The translations under genes and the position numbers were made by a program. From assembly GCA_027604705.1 (NCBI GenBank), contig JADHYV010000135.1, forward strand, positions 1 to 29,395: 29,395 nucleotides of DNA, in the 5' to 3' direction. Positions 21,481 through 29,395 of this stretch are shown piece by piece; the stretch's first letter is position 1, and each line of letters opens with the position of its first letter. A model generated the notes under the pieces. It was not told the DNA's origin, did not search any database, and saw nothing but the letters and a program-made list of their open reading frames with translations. The DNA is from Allomyces arbusculus (lineage: Eukaryota; Blastocladiomycota; Blastocladiomycetes; Blastocladiales; Blastocladiaceae).

Positions 21481-24400
21481 ATGCCACCTCCCCCGCCGCC
21501 GCCGGCCACCACCGACCCGCAGCAGGCCGCGCCGTCCCCCGGGTTGTCGCGCGCGCGCGTGCGCCGCCGCACCAGCGAGCACCGCGTGTCCGCCGAGCAG
21601 CCGGCCAAGCGCGCGCGCGGCGCCGGCGCCGTGTCGGATTCGCGCCGCATGGCCGAGATCGATCCGCGATCCGCGCCGACGACGAGCAACGACGCCGTGA
21701 CGCCCGCGCGCGCGGCAGCCGACGTGGCCGCAGCGGCCGCCGGGTCGGTGAGCGGTGGTGGCGGTGGTGACCGGCCGGCTGTCACGGCAGCGGCCCCGCG
21801 CGCTGCCGGGACCGACAGGCACGAGCCCGCGCGGCGCCGTGGGCGGCCGACGACGACGGCGCGCCGTGCGCCCGCGGCTGCTGCAGAGGACGGAGAGTAT
21901 CCCGACGAAGACTCGGACGATCCGTCGGACGACGACGACGACGACGACGACGACTTTGTCGACTCGGACGACGGCGAGTACACGCTCGCGAATGACGCCG
22001 ACGCGGGTGCGTCCGACGAGGACGACGACGACGAGCTCGCCATGGACGAGGAAGACGAGGACGGCGCGCGCAACCCTATGCGGCGCCGACCCGCAAGTGG
22101 CCGCCGCGCGCGTGGGGCCGGCGTGGGCGCAGCCGCCAGCGCCGCCAAGGGGCCCGACACGGCGACGACGGCCACCAGGAAGAAGGTTGCCAAGAAAAGG
22201 ACCGCGGCTTCCACGTCAACCAAGGCCGCCGCGGCCACGTCGACCCCGACCACGATCAACATCAACAACAACAACATCATCAACAGCAGCAGCAACCACG
22301 ACGCCGGCGGCGACAAGGACAAGGACAAGGCCACCGAGCCCGCGACCCCACGCGCGCGCCGCGCGAGCGCCATCGGCACGTCCAACGCAGCCGCGTCCCC
22401 AGCCACCACCCCACGCGCCGTGCCCGTGCCCGCACCGCTCACCTCCCCACTCACCGTCCCTGCCGGCGACTCGGAATCCCGCGCGGCCGCCGCCGACCTG
22501 ATGGCGCTGACCGGGGCCGCGCATGCGCACGCGCGCGCCGCCGCGGCCGGTCCGCACCCGCACGCTGGCTTCTACGCCTCCCCGCCGCCGCCTCCGGCTG
22601 CTACGCACGGCGCCTGGCCCGACGCGCGCGGCCGGTGGGCGCAGCCACCGGGCGGGCCCCCGCCGCTCCCGCCGGTGCACGACGCACGGATGGCCGCGTC
22701 TGCGGCGGCGTACGCGAGTCACCCGCGCCGCAGCGATCGGGACTATCCGCCGCCGCCTACTGGCACGGCGCCGCCACCGCCGCCGGCGACGGGATGGGGT
22801 GTGCATGGAGACAGCGATCGACGCGGTCCGCCGCCGCCGCCGCCGCCGAGCGGGCCGGATGTCTACTGGGCCACCTACACGGCGGCCGCGGCGTCGGCCG
22901 CCGCCGCGGGCCAACAGCAACCGCCGGTGCAGGCGAGACCGCGCGCTGGCCCCGATCCGACTGCATCCGCGTGGGCGGGGTACCCGGTGCCGCCACAGGC
23001 GGCGCCGTTCCCAGACCGCGCGGCGCTCGCGAGCGAGGCGGCGCGGATGCGGGCGCCGCCGCCGTCGACGACCGGTGCGCCGCATGATGCGAGTGTGATG
23101 GCCGCTGCGCCGGCACACGCGGGATACCCAGAGGTCGCGCCCCCACCGCCGCCGCTCGTGCCGGAGCCGATCGACGACCGTGCCGCTGTTCCGGCGCCCG
23201 TGTCCACCGACGCGGCCGATACCGACGCCGCGGCGAACTCCGTCAGCGGCGGCCCGCCCGCGGAATTCCCATTCACGCACGAGTTGCTCGTGCACGACAA
23301 GCGCCGGTACCGGCGGCATCCGAAAATGGACCCAAACGAGCCGCAGAAACCGCCGTCGGCGTACGTCGTGTTTTCCAATGAAGTGCGCGCCGAACTCAAG
23401 GACCTCAGACTCGGTTTTTCGGAACTCGCCAAGATCGTTGGGGACCGGTGGAAGGCCATGGCGCCCGTCGAGAAACGGCGCCGCGAAGAGGCGGCCGCGC
23501 GGGCCAAAGCCGAGTACCACGCGAAATTGTGCGCGTACCGGTTAACGCCAGCGTTTAAGAGTTACCAGGCGTACTTGGCCGAGTTTGAGCGCGCCGCTGC
23601 GATGGCGGGACGGCCGTACGTCAAGGCGCGGAAAAAGGGTGGCGGCGGCGGTGGGGTGAGTGGGACGAGGACGGGACAGGGGCCGGCGGCGACATCGGCG
23701 CCCGTGTCGAATGGCGGGTCTCCGCTTTCTGCGCCCCCGGCATCCGCGCCCGCAGTGGTGCACGCCGACGACCACCGGTCCGCGAGCGACGGTGTCTCGT
23801 GGCAGCGGCCGCCAGTCCCGCCCGTCCCGCCCGAGCCGGCCGCGGCCGCAGCTGCGCCGCCGATGCCCGCGCCGCACTATGTGCCGCGCGATGCGGGCGT
23901 TTCACCGCTGCCGGCACCGTACGCGTGGGGCCCGGACCCGAGTTACGCGGACCCGCGGTACGCGCCGCCGCCACTCCCATTGCCGCGCAAACCCACTGCG
24001 ACCGCTCCAACGGCTGCGCCGCCCACTTACCCACCAACCGCGTACGCGTACCCGCCCACCGCCGCCGGCGCCGTCGCTGCGCCGCCGACCGGCCCTTCCC
24101 TACCTCCTCCCGCCGCTGCGCCTGGCACCTCGCCCGCGGCCGCCGGTCCCACGGGCACGCCACCGGACCACGACCCGTACTACTCGCGGCGCGCGGCAGC
24201 CGCTGCTGCTGCTGCGGCTGCGGCCGCCGCGCAGGACGCCTACGAGTACGCGGCGTACTACGGCGCGCCACCGGCGGCGGTCGCACCCGCACGGCACGGT
24301 GCGGCGCCGCCGCAGCGCCGCGACCCGGCCGCCGAGTACGCGCAAGCCTACGGCGCCGCATACCCCGGCGCGCCGCCCGCGGCCTACCATGCGCATCCGG

Positions 24401-24696
24401 GGTACGCCTACGCGCCGGTGCCCTACGGCCCACCGCCGCCGCCGCCGCCGCCGCCGCCGCATGCCGCGCACGGTACGCGCAATGGGTACCCGCCGCAGTA
24501 CGGCCCGCCGGGCGTGTACGGGTGGGGCGCGCCGCTGCCCCCGCAGGGGCCGCGTGGGAGTGCGCCGGCGACGCCCGCGGCGCCGTCGGCGCTGCATTTG
24601 CAGGCGCCGCCGAAGGCGGCAGCGAGTGTCGCGGGGGGAGTGGGTGGGGGGCGTGCTGGCAGGGCCGGCGCCGCCGGGGATGACCGGGCCGAGTGA
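21481..24696 (+). CDS. HMG-box protein with long low-complexity arms
   Basis: Single-exon frame, 1071 aa from ATG 21481 (CCACCATGCC). The frame stays open upstream, but that sequence is Thr/Pro-rich and untranslated-like, so this start is preferred. Residues 1-600: basic and acidic stretches (a run of nine Asp, then EEDEDG), an AT-hook-like RRRGRPTT near residue 120, an Asn/Ile/Ser tract, then Ala/Pro/Tyr-rich sequence. One HMG box lies at about residues 618-690: MDPNEPQKPPSAYVVFSNEV, then LGFSELAKIVGDRWKAM and a helical RREEAAARAKAEYHAKL. It has the aromatic and Trp positions of the sequence-unspecific (HMGB/NHP6) class and continues with YQAYLAEFERAAA. The remaining 380 residues are Pro/Ala/Tyr-rich, ending Gly-rich. 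Probably a nuclear DNA-bending or transcriptional cofactor that can condense through its disordered arms. The role of the arms is inference. Confidence 0.88.
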   Translation: MPPPPPPPATTDPQQAAPSPGLSRARVRRRTSEHRVSAEQPAKRARGAGAVSDSRRMAEIDPRSAPTTSNDAVTPARAAADVAAAAAGSVSGGGGGDRPAVTAAAPRAAGTDRHEPARRRGRPTTTARRAPAAAAEDGEYPDEDSDDPSDDDDDDDDDFVDSDDGEYTLANDADAGASDEDDDDELAMDEEDEDGARNPMRRRPASGRRARGAGVGAAASAAKGPDTATTATRKKVAKKRTAASTSTKAAAATSTPTTININNNNIINSSSNHDAGGDKDKDKATEPATPRARRASAIGTSNAAASPATTPRAVPVPAPLTSPLTVPAGDSESRAAAADLMALTGAAHAHARAAAAGPHPHAGFYASPPPPPAATHGAWPDARGRWAQPPGGPPPLPPVHDARMAASAAAYASHPRRSDRDYPPPPTGTAPPPPPATGWGVHGDSDRRGPPPPPPPSGPDVYWATYTAAAASAAAAGQQQPPVQARPRAGPDPTASAWAGYPVPPQAAPFPDRAALASEAARMRAPPPSTTGAPHDASVMAAAPAHAGYPEVAPPPPPLVPEPIDDRAAVPAPVSTDAADTDAAANSVSGGPPAEFPFTHELLVHDKRRYRRHPKMDPNEPQKPPSAYVVFSNEVRAELKDLRLGFSELAKIVGDRWKAMAPVEKRRREEAAARAKAEYHAKLCAYRLTPAFKSYQAYLAEFERAAAMAGRPYVKARKKGGGGGGVSGTRTGQGPAATSAPVSNGGSPLSAPPASAPAVVHADDHRSASDGVSWQRPPVPPVPPEPAAAAAAPPMPAPHYVPRDAGVSPLPAPYAWGPDPSYADPRYAPPPLPLPRKPTATAPTAAPPTYPPTAYAYPPTAAGAVAAPPTGPSLPPPAAAPGTSPAAAGPTGTPPDHDPYYSRRAAAAAAAAAAAAAQDAYEYAAYYGAPPAAVAPARHGAAPPQRRDPAAEYAQAYGAAYPGAPPAAYHAHPGYAYAPVPYGPPPPPPPPPPHAAHGTRNGYPPQYGPPGVYGWGAPLPPQGPRGSAPATPAAPSALHLQAPPKAAASVAGGVGGGRAGRAGAAGDDRAE
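24431..24460 (+). repeat. (CCG)n tract encoding poly-proline
   Basis: About nine CCG units inside the HMG-box gene, giving an uninterrupted proline run after YGP. Such triplet tracts vary in length between strains. Confidence 0.9.
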
Positions 24697-25599
24697 GCGT
24701 AGAGAACGTGTTGTGTTGGCCTTGGCAGTGGATTTTCCGATGGGGTGACATTTTTTTTTGCTTTTGCTTTTGTTGTTTTTTTGGATAGTTGGTTGTTTGG
24801 TGTTGCGCTGTGGAGGGCGGGCGCGTGGGTTTACCTGGAGAGGTTGGACGCGCGGAGGGTAAATGGAAATGGACATTGTTCTGCAGAGGATTTATGGTCG
24901 CGGACGTGTCGACATGGCAATGGATACTCCAACCCCATCGCCGCCGTCGACTGCAGTGTCGGCTGTGCACGCAGCCGTCACCGGCTGCGTCTCAGCACTT
25001 GCCCACAACAGATGCGCGCGTCGAGGCCGAGAATGGGGGGGGCGGTGAGTGGGAGCGCAAACGAACGAACGAACGAACGAACGAACGAATCCGCGGCAGG
25101 GAGGGCGCGAGCCCGATTACCATGGCCATCAAGCCGCCGACGCGCTGCTGTGTGGCGGGCAGGGACCGCGTTGGGCCCATGGAACCGTGGCAATTTTCGT
25201 TCGACACGATTCCCCCGCCCATTGCTGGGCCCGCGCTCGCGGGAGAGAGGTGGTCGTGACCCGAACGGTCACATTCGCCACGATCGGGTGCCCTTGAGTG
25301 TGCCAGATTCGGGAACGACAGTGATGCGGTTTTGGTTCCGATTCTTGGCACTCTTGCGTGACCAGCTGGGTCGCATGCAAGCACATCAAAACACGACCCG
25401 AAAAGAGACGCAATTCGTTTGACAGACCTGTTATTCCAGGTGACACGACCTTTGGACAGCGAGGAAAAGGGCACAAGTAAAACGAGGGAAACAAAAGATG
25501 AATTGGAGGAATGATTGGGAACGTGAGATCGCGCGCGCCTGACCCGCAGCAATATTGCAATACAGCAAAAACCAGGCCAGCCACTGCCGCAAAAACACG
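24697..25599. other. Spacer between HMG-box gene and a minus-strand pseudogene
   Basis: About 900 bp. The first 100 bp are T-rich (24748-24783), consistent with the HMG-box gene's 3' untranslated region. It contains an ACGA microsatellite and an 8-base G run at 25035-25042. No open frame carries a recognisable motif. Confidence 0.5.
25061..25088. repeat. (ACGA)7 microsatellite
   Basis: Seven perfect ACGA units in non-coding sequence between the HMG-box gene and the next minus-strand locus. Confidence 0.95.
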
Positions 25600-26322
25600 T
25601 CAATCGGGGCGTAGTGGCCCTGCGCGTGCGGCCGAGAAGTGGCCGCCCGAGACGACAATCGTCTGGGACTGGCCCTGAAGCTTCAGTGCCGAGACGTCAC
25701 CGTGCGAGTCGCCCGAACTTCCACCGTTCGAGCTGCCGCCACGCGAGCGGCCCGAACTGCCGCCATGCTCCCCACTGGAGCTGCCGCAGCTCGAGCCGCT
25801 GTTGCTGCTGCCGCCGTTCTGGAGAAGATAACCGGTGGAGAAGGTAGATCAGATGGCGAGACACAAAATTGACAAGCACGCACGTAGAGTCACGTCAGTG
25901 TTCGAGAGGACGGAACCAAGCAAGGGGTCACGTACACGCCAACCGGGATCCAGATGCCGTCCGAGTTCTGGTCGTCGCCCGCAGGCGCGCCCGTCGAGGC
26001 CGTGGTCGTGCCCGAGCCGGGGTCGTCGTATTCGTGTTAACGGGCTCATCAGGGGCCCAAATGACCTTCCTCCCCCGAGGGCTCGGCCGTCGTGGTCACG
26101 TCGCTACCCGAGGGGGCCGGCTCAGCGGCCAGGGCCAGGGCCGGGTCGGCTGAGGTCTGCCCCTGCGCGGGAAGCTCAGTCTGCAATATGGTCGGACCGA
26201 CAGGATTGCGTCAGCATTCGTGGTGTCAGTAATTAACCAGGTGCACAGTGGACTCGGAGGGCGCGTGGAAAAGGGAAGCGCGACCACGTACGTCGGGGAA
26301 CGTCCTGGACAAAGGTCGACAT
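25600..26322 (-). pseudogene. Damaged Ser/Gly/Thr-rich gene related to the repeat protein at the right edge
   Basis: The best piece is a last exon, 25818-25600 (72 aa), opening NGGSSNSGSSCGSSSGEHGG and ending HGDVSALKLQGQSQTIVVSG, then GHFSAARAGPLRPD. A 119-nt GT-AG intron (25937-25819) joins it in phase to HEYDDPGSGTTTASTGAPAG and DDQNSDGIWIPVG. Before that, in the same frame but past in-frame stops (26042-26060), lies an upstream Pro/Thr/Glu-rich piece (QGQTSADPALALAAEPAPSG). A possible first exon begins MSTFVQDVPR at 26322. In another frame the broken part reads PDEPVNTNTTTP, so a pair of small indels is likely. Composition suggests a secreted or wall-associated glycoprotein, but no signal peptide is visible. 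The C-terminal HGDVSA...QGQ.Q...SG matches the last repeat of the gene at 28571-29395. Confidence 0.5.
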
Positions 26323-28570
26323 GGTGCAGCTAGAGATTTCGCAGTGATGAGGTGACCAGACAAGTGACTTGAAGTCGACGACAGCGGCGGGGGCACGCGT
26401 GCGCGAGGGCACGGTGATCACGGCTCATGGAAAAATGGAATTTGTCGGGCGTGGTATGGTCCGTGCGCGCGTGGGCTGCGATCGGGCCACTGGTCGAGAA
26501 AAGGTGCAGCCGATGTTCCGTGCCGATTCGATGGGGAAGGTGGGTGTGCACAGGCACGCTCGCCACCAGTGTCTCATGCTCGCGGCCGTGCGCGCTCACC
26601 GCCGGTCTGTCGAGTGCGGTGCCATGCATGGTGGCCCGCTCATGTGAAGTGCTGAATGACGGCGCGTCGTGGTGGTGGCCGGAGATCTTTGATTGACGAC
26701 CATGTGCCGCGACAAGGCGTGCTCGCGATGGTGTGTTTATCCAAAGGGACGGGGGCTGAGCGAGAGGGGATGGACACCCGCGGCTGAATGAGCCGCACCG
26801 CCCACACTGCCAAGAGCCAGTTCACCGCCCATGGCCTCATTCCCACCGGCGCGCGAGCAGAGAGGCACCTCAAAAATGTGCTTTTCCACTTCCTCGGTCA
26901 GAACCCGTGTCGAACCCAGACAGGCCTGGACGGGTGGCGGGCCGCCATGCCTGTGCAGGACCATCCTTGCGACGTGGGCCCACGACGATCGTCCTTTACG
27001 CTAAGCATTAGCGGCGTGAGCGCGCGTCCTTGTCCGTACCGTCCGCCCGCATCTCCGCCACCATGCCGTAAGTGTCGCGACAAGTTCTCACGGCTGAATC
27101 GGCTGCGGCAGGCGGGTGGCCGCTCGTGAGAACCAGTGACAGCGTGGAAAAACGAGACTACAACTGAGAAACTTGCTCGACTTGCACGAAAAGCATGGCT
27201 TGGACGGCATGCACTCAAAGCCGCCAGTGGACTACAGGACGTCGCATCGGGGCACGACGGCAATCGCGAAAAGAACGCGACCACGCCTTTGGCTACCGGC
27301 GCTCATGTTGAGAAGAAGGGGGCAACACTGCGCCTGACATGTGTCCAGCGATGACGTTGATGGGAGATATTGCAGCAGGAGCAGTGGGCGCGCACAGGGT
27401 GGAGAAGAATGCCACCACTTTTGGCATGATATCCTCATGGACGGCTCAAAGTGAATCGTAAAGGAGTGGAGAAGTCTGCTGGTTCGTTCAGCACATCAAA
27501 ACGTCACCCATGAAACTCGGCCGACAGATCTTATCGTGGCCGCCAGCCGCAAACGCGTCCTGATCAGATGCGAGCGCGTTGCGGTTCAAGGGGCGCTCAG
27601 GCATATTGGCAAACCGAAGGACCGCCGCCCTACCACGGAGTAAGCGATGAACACTTCACTCACACAGCTGCCGGCACGCCGTCATGAGCGTTCTTCACAT
27701 TTTGTGCTGTGATTTCTTGTTTCGCCGAGCACTAGGACAATAGCATGTCGGTGTGGATCACCACGCTGGGTGTGACTGACGGCGCAGAGGCTGAAAATGA
27801 CTGTGCCCTGGACGGTGGGCGTTCACATCAGGTGGAGGAGAATAAGGCCATGTTGGGCCCGACGGCTTTAGCAGGTCACGTCAGCGACCAATACGGTGGT
27901 TACTGGGTGGAGAATTACAACCGCGATGGAAAAAACAGAGCTCATGTGGAAGAATGTGGTGGTGTGGGCGGCGCGGACCAGGTGGTGGCAAACAATGGCA
28001 CGCAAGGCATGAAAGTCACAGCAGAGAAGGATGCGACCGCACGTGCGCGGGGCATTCACGCCAAATGGAGAAGAAATACAACGAGAGCAGCACCACGGTA
28101 GCGCGTTGATGGCACGGCCGTTTGCTTTCTTGCTCACACAACATGCGTCTCGCGTCACCAAACTAGGCAGGAGTCATCAAAAAGGCGATCGAATGGCGCG
28201 CTTGAGACACAAAGCTGCAGCGTTCGCCGAGTTATTGAAAGACAATATTAGGCAACTCAACACGGTGCAAACGGCACAGGCGAAGTTCACAACGAACAGA
28301 CACGTTCTTTTTAAGTCATGCGTGAGCTGGATCGAGTCAAGATTGAATTGGATCCACACATTGAATCCGCCACGAACAACCACATCGTTAACAATAGACG
28401 CGTTGTTCATTTGATACGACAAATGGTTGGCCAATACACGAAGACACGCAAAAACGGGAGGGGAGGGAATGGAATGGTTGGGAATGAACGATGCACGCGA
28501 CCGGCCACCTCAAAATCGCAAAAACTTGCAAAACGGTCAGCCGCGGCAAGAAGCGCGAAATGCACATCGC
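26323..28570. other. Long stretch without a recognised gene
   Basis: About 2.2 kb. GC falls toward the right (27400-28500). Short open frames occur on both strands, for example 26788-27129 (+), which has a CRKCRDKF stretch, and 27745-28101 (+), but none has a family motif, credible splice sites or a good start context. A loosely recurring TGGAGAAGAA-like word appears near 27400, 27465, 27835, 27905, 27945 and 28066. I see no transposon ends, no RNA gene and no promoter I can defend. Confidence 0.4.
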
Positions 28571-29395
28571 TTAGAAGCACGTCGGGTGCGCGATCGTGGC
28601 CGAGTGCGCGTCGACGGCCTGGTACTGGCCCTGAGCCTGCACGGCCGAGACGTCGCCGTGACCCGAGGCGTTGACCGACTGGTACTGGCCCTGCGCCTGC
28701 GCGGCAAAGACATCCGCGTGGCCGTGGCCCGAGGTGGAAGCGTCGATCGTCTGGCCCTGGAATTGCGCCTGCTGCGCGAACACATCAGCAGAGTGGCCGT
28801 GGCCCGAGACATCAAGCGTCTGGCCCTGGAATTGCGCCTGCTGCGCAAAGACATCAGCGCTGCCGTGACCGTGAGACGAAGCATCGATCGACTGGCCCTG
28901 GAACTGCGCCTGCGACGCGAAAACGTCGGCAGCGTGACCGTGAGCCGAGGCACCGACCGACTGCGCCTGCGCCTGGAACTGATGCGCGAACGCGTCAAAA
29001 CCGTGCGAGAAGGCGCCCGACGAGATGTCAATGTGCTGGCCCTGGAACTGGGCCTGGAGAGCCGAGACGTCGAAGCCGTGGCCAGCGAACCACGAGCCGT
29101 CGTCGTGGCAGTGCACAACGTACGAGCCGTCGTCGTGGCAGTGCGGGTCCGCCGCGGTGGTCGTGGTCGTCGTGGTCACATCAGCGGTCTGCGCCTGCGC
29201 CTGGCCCTGGGCGACCGAAACAGTCGTCGAGCCGTGTGCCGCACCCGACGAAACATCGGCCTGCTGGAACTGCGCCTGACCCTGGGCGACCGAAACGGTC
29301 GTCGAGCCGTGGGCAGCAGTCGAAACATCGGCATGCTGGGCCTGGCCCTGCGCTTGCGTCGTCGAGACCGTCGTCGTCGAGCCGTGGCACGACGG
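28571..29395 (-). CDS. Gln/Ala-rich tandem-repeat protein, C-terminal part (gene runs off the window)
   Basis: Open for 274 codons from the window edge to TAA at 28571; the start lies outside. An ATG at 29179 is internal to the repeats. The chain is almost wholly repeats of 21-25 residues. In the N-terminal half they are of the form HGSTTVSVAQGQAQFQQADV; in the C-terminal half ADVFAQQAQFQGQTIDAS linked by GHGHS. A short unrelated duplication, CHDDGSYVV and CHDDGSWFA, separates the halves and contains the only Cys/Trp cluster. In-repeat alternation of polar and small or hydrophobic residues suits beta-strands, so a beta-solenoid or a Gln-rich self-assembling fibre is conceivable. No transmembrane segment is seen and no signal peptide is available to judge. 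The last repeat (HGDVSAVQAQGQYQAVDAHS) resembles the tail of the damaged gene at 25600. The family is not one I recognise. An intron within the repeats is unlikely given the clean frame. Confidence 0.75.
   Translation of the reverse strand, partial: PSCHGSTTTVSTTQAQGQAQHADVSTAAHGSTTVSVAQGQAQFQQADVSSGAAHGSTTVSVAQGQAQAQTADVTTTTTTTAADPHCHDDGSYVVHCHDDGSWFAGHGFDVSALQAQFQGQHIDISSGAFSHGFDAFAHQFQAQAQSVGASAHGHAADVFASQAQFQGQSIDASSHGHGSADVFAQQAQFQGQTLDVSGHGHSADVFAQQAQFQGQTIDASTSGHGHADVFAAQAQGQYQSVNASGHGDVSAVQAQGQYQAVDAHSATIAHPTCF
28607..29392 (-). repeat. Coding minisatellite, about ten units of 63-75 bp
   Basis: The DNA repeats with the protein. CTGGCCCTGGAATTGCGCCT recurs on the plus strand at about 28753 and 28823, with close variants near 28893 and 29040. 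A CTGGGCGACCGAAAC block recurs near 29208 and 29283. The most alike neighbours are the units around 28750-28930 and those around 29200-29300, which suggests two separate rounds of local expansion. Confidence 0.8.

Noticed and set aside
26895-26925. Minus-strand GGGTTCGACACGG resembling a tRNA B box
   Set aside because: No A box or cloverleaf can be formed at the required distance upstream.

Overview
The window reads as a gene-dense, GC-rich eukaryotic nuclear locus. Introns are short (66-120 nt in the genes resolved here), mostly GTRNGT...CTGAC...AG. Fungal affinity comes from the histones: H4 has the RAVLKSFLE and TVTSLDV segments familiar from yeast, and H3 ends [17 protein letters not shown]. 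Both histone genes nevertheless end in a metazoan-type histone mRNA stem-loop, so an early-diverging (zoosporic) fungus is my best guess. That placement is inference.

Layout, left to right. (1) 450-2513 (+): remains of an F-box/LRR gene in several frames, in a lower-GC stretch. (2) 3395-8438 (-): one six-exon gene for a HEAT-repeat protein of about 1557 aa, made of two open frames that join through a good intron. (3) 8731-10257: a head-to-head H4/H3 pair with a shared 415-bp promoter and an identical stem-loop behind each gene. (4) 10695-11220 (+): prefoldin subunit 2, three exons. (5) 11221-12065 (+): exon-like pieces of an unidentified gene. (6) 12280-15919 (-): a broken SHPRH/Irc20-type SNF2-RING gene, followed at 16193-17070 by the C-terminal third of a second copy. 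(7) 17567-19442 (-): CCT7 (TCP-1 eta), three exons. (8) 21481-24696 (+): a 1071-aa low-complexity protein with one HMG box. (9) 25600-26322 (-): a damaged Ser/Gly/Thr-rich gene. (10) 28571-29395 (-): the C-terminal part of a Gln/Ala-rich tandem-repeat protein whose last repeat resembles the tail of (9).

The intact genes are housekeeping: chromatin (H3, H4, the HMG-box protein) and cytosolic folding (prefoldin hands actin and tubulin to the CCT ring, of which CCT7 is a subunit). Mixed among them are decayed members of F-box/LRR, SHPRH and repeat-protein families. The observation most worth following is the pair of histone stem-loops, because textbook fungi polyadenylate their histone mRNAs.
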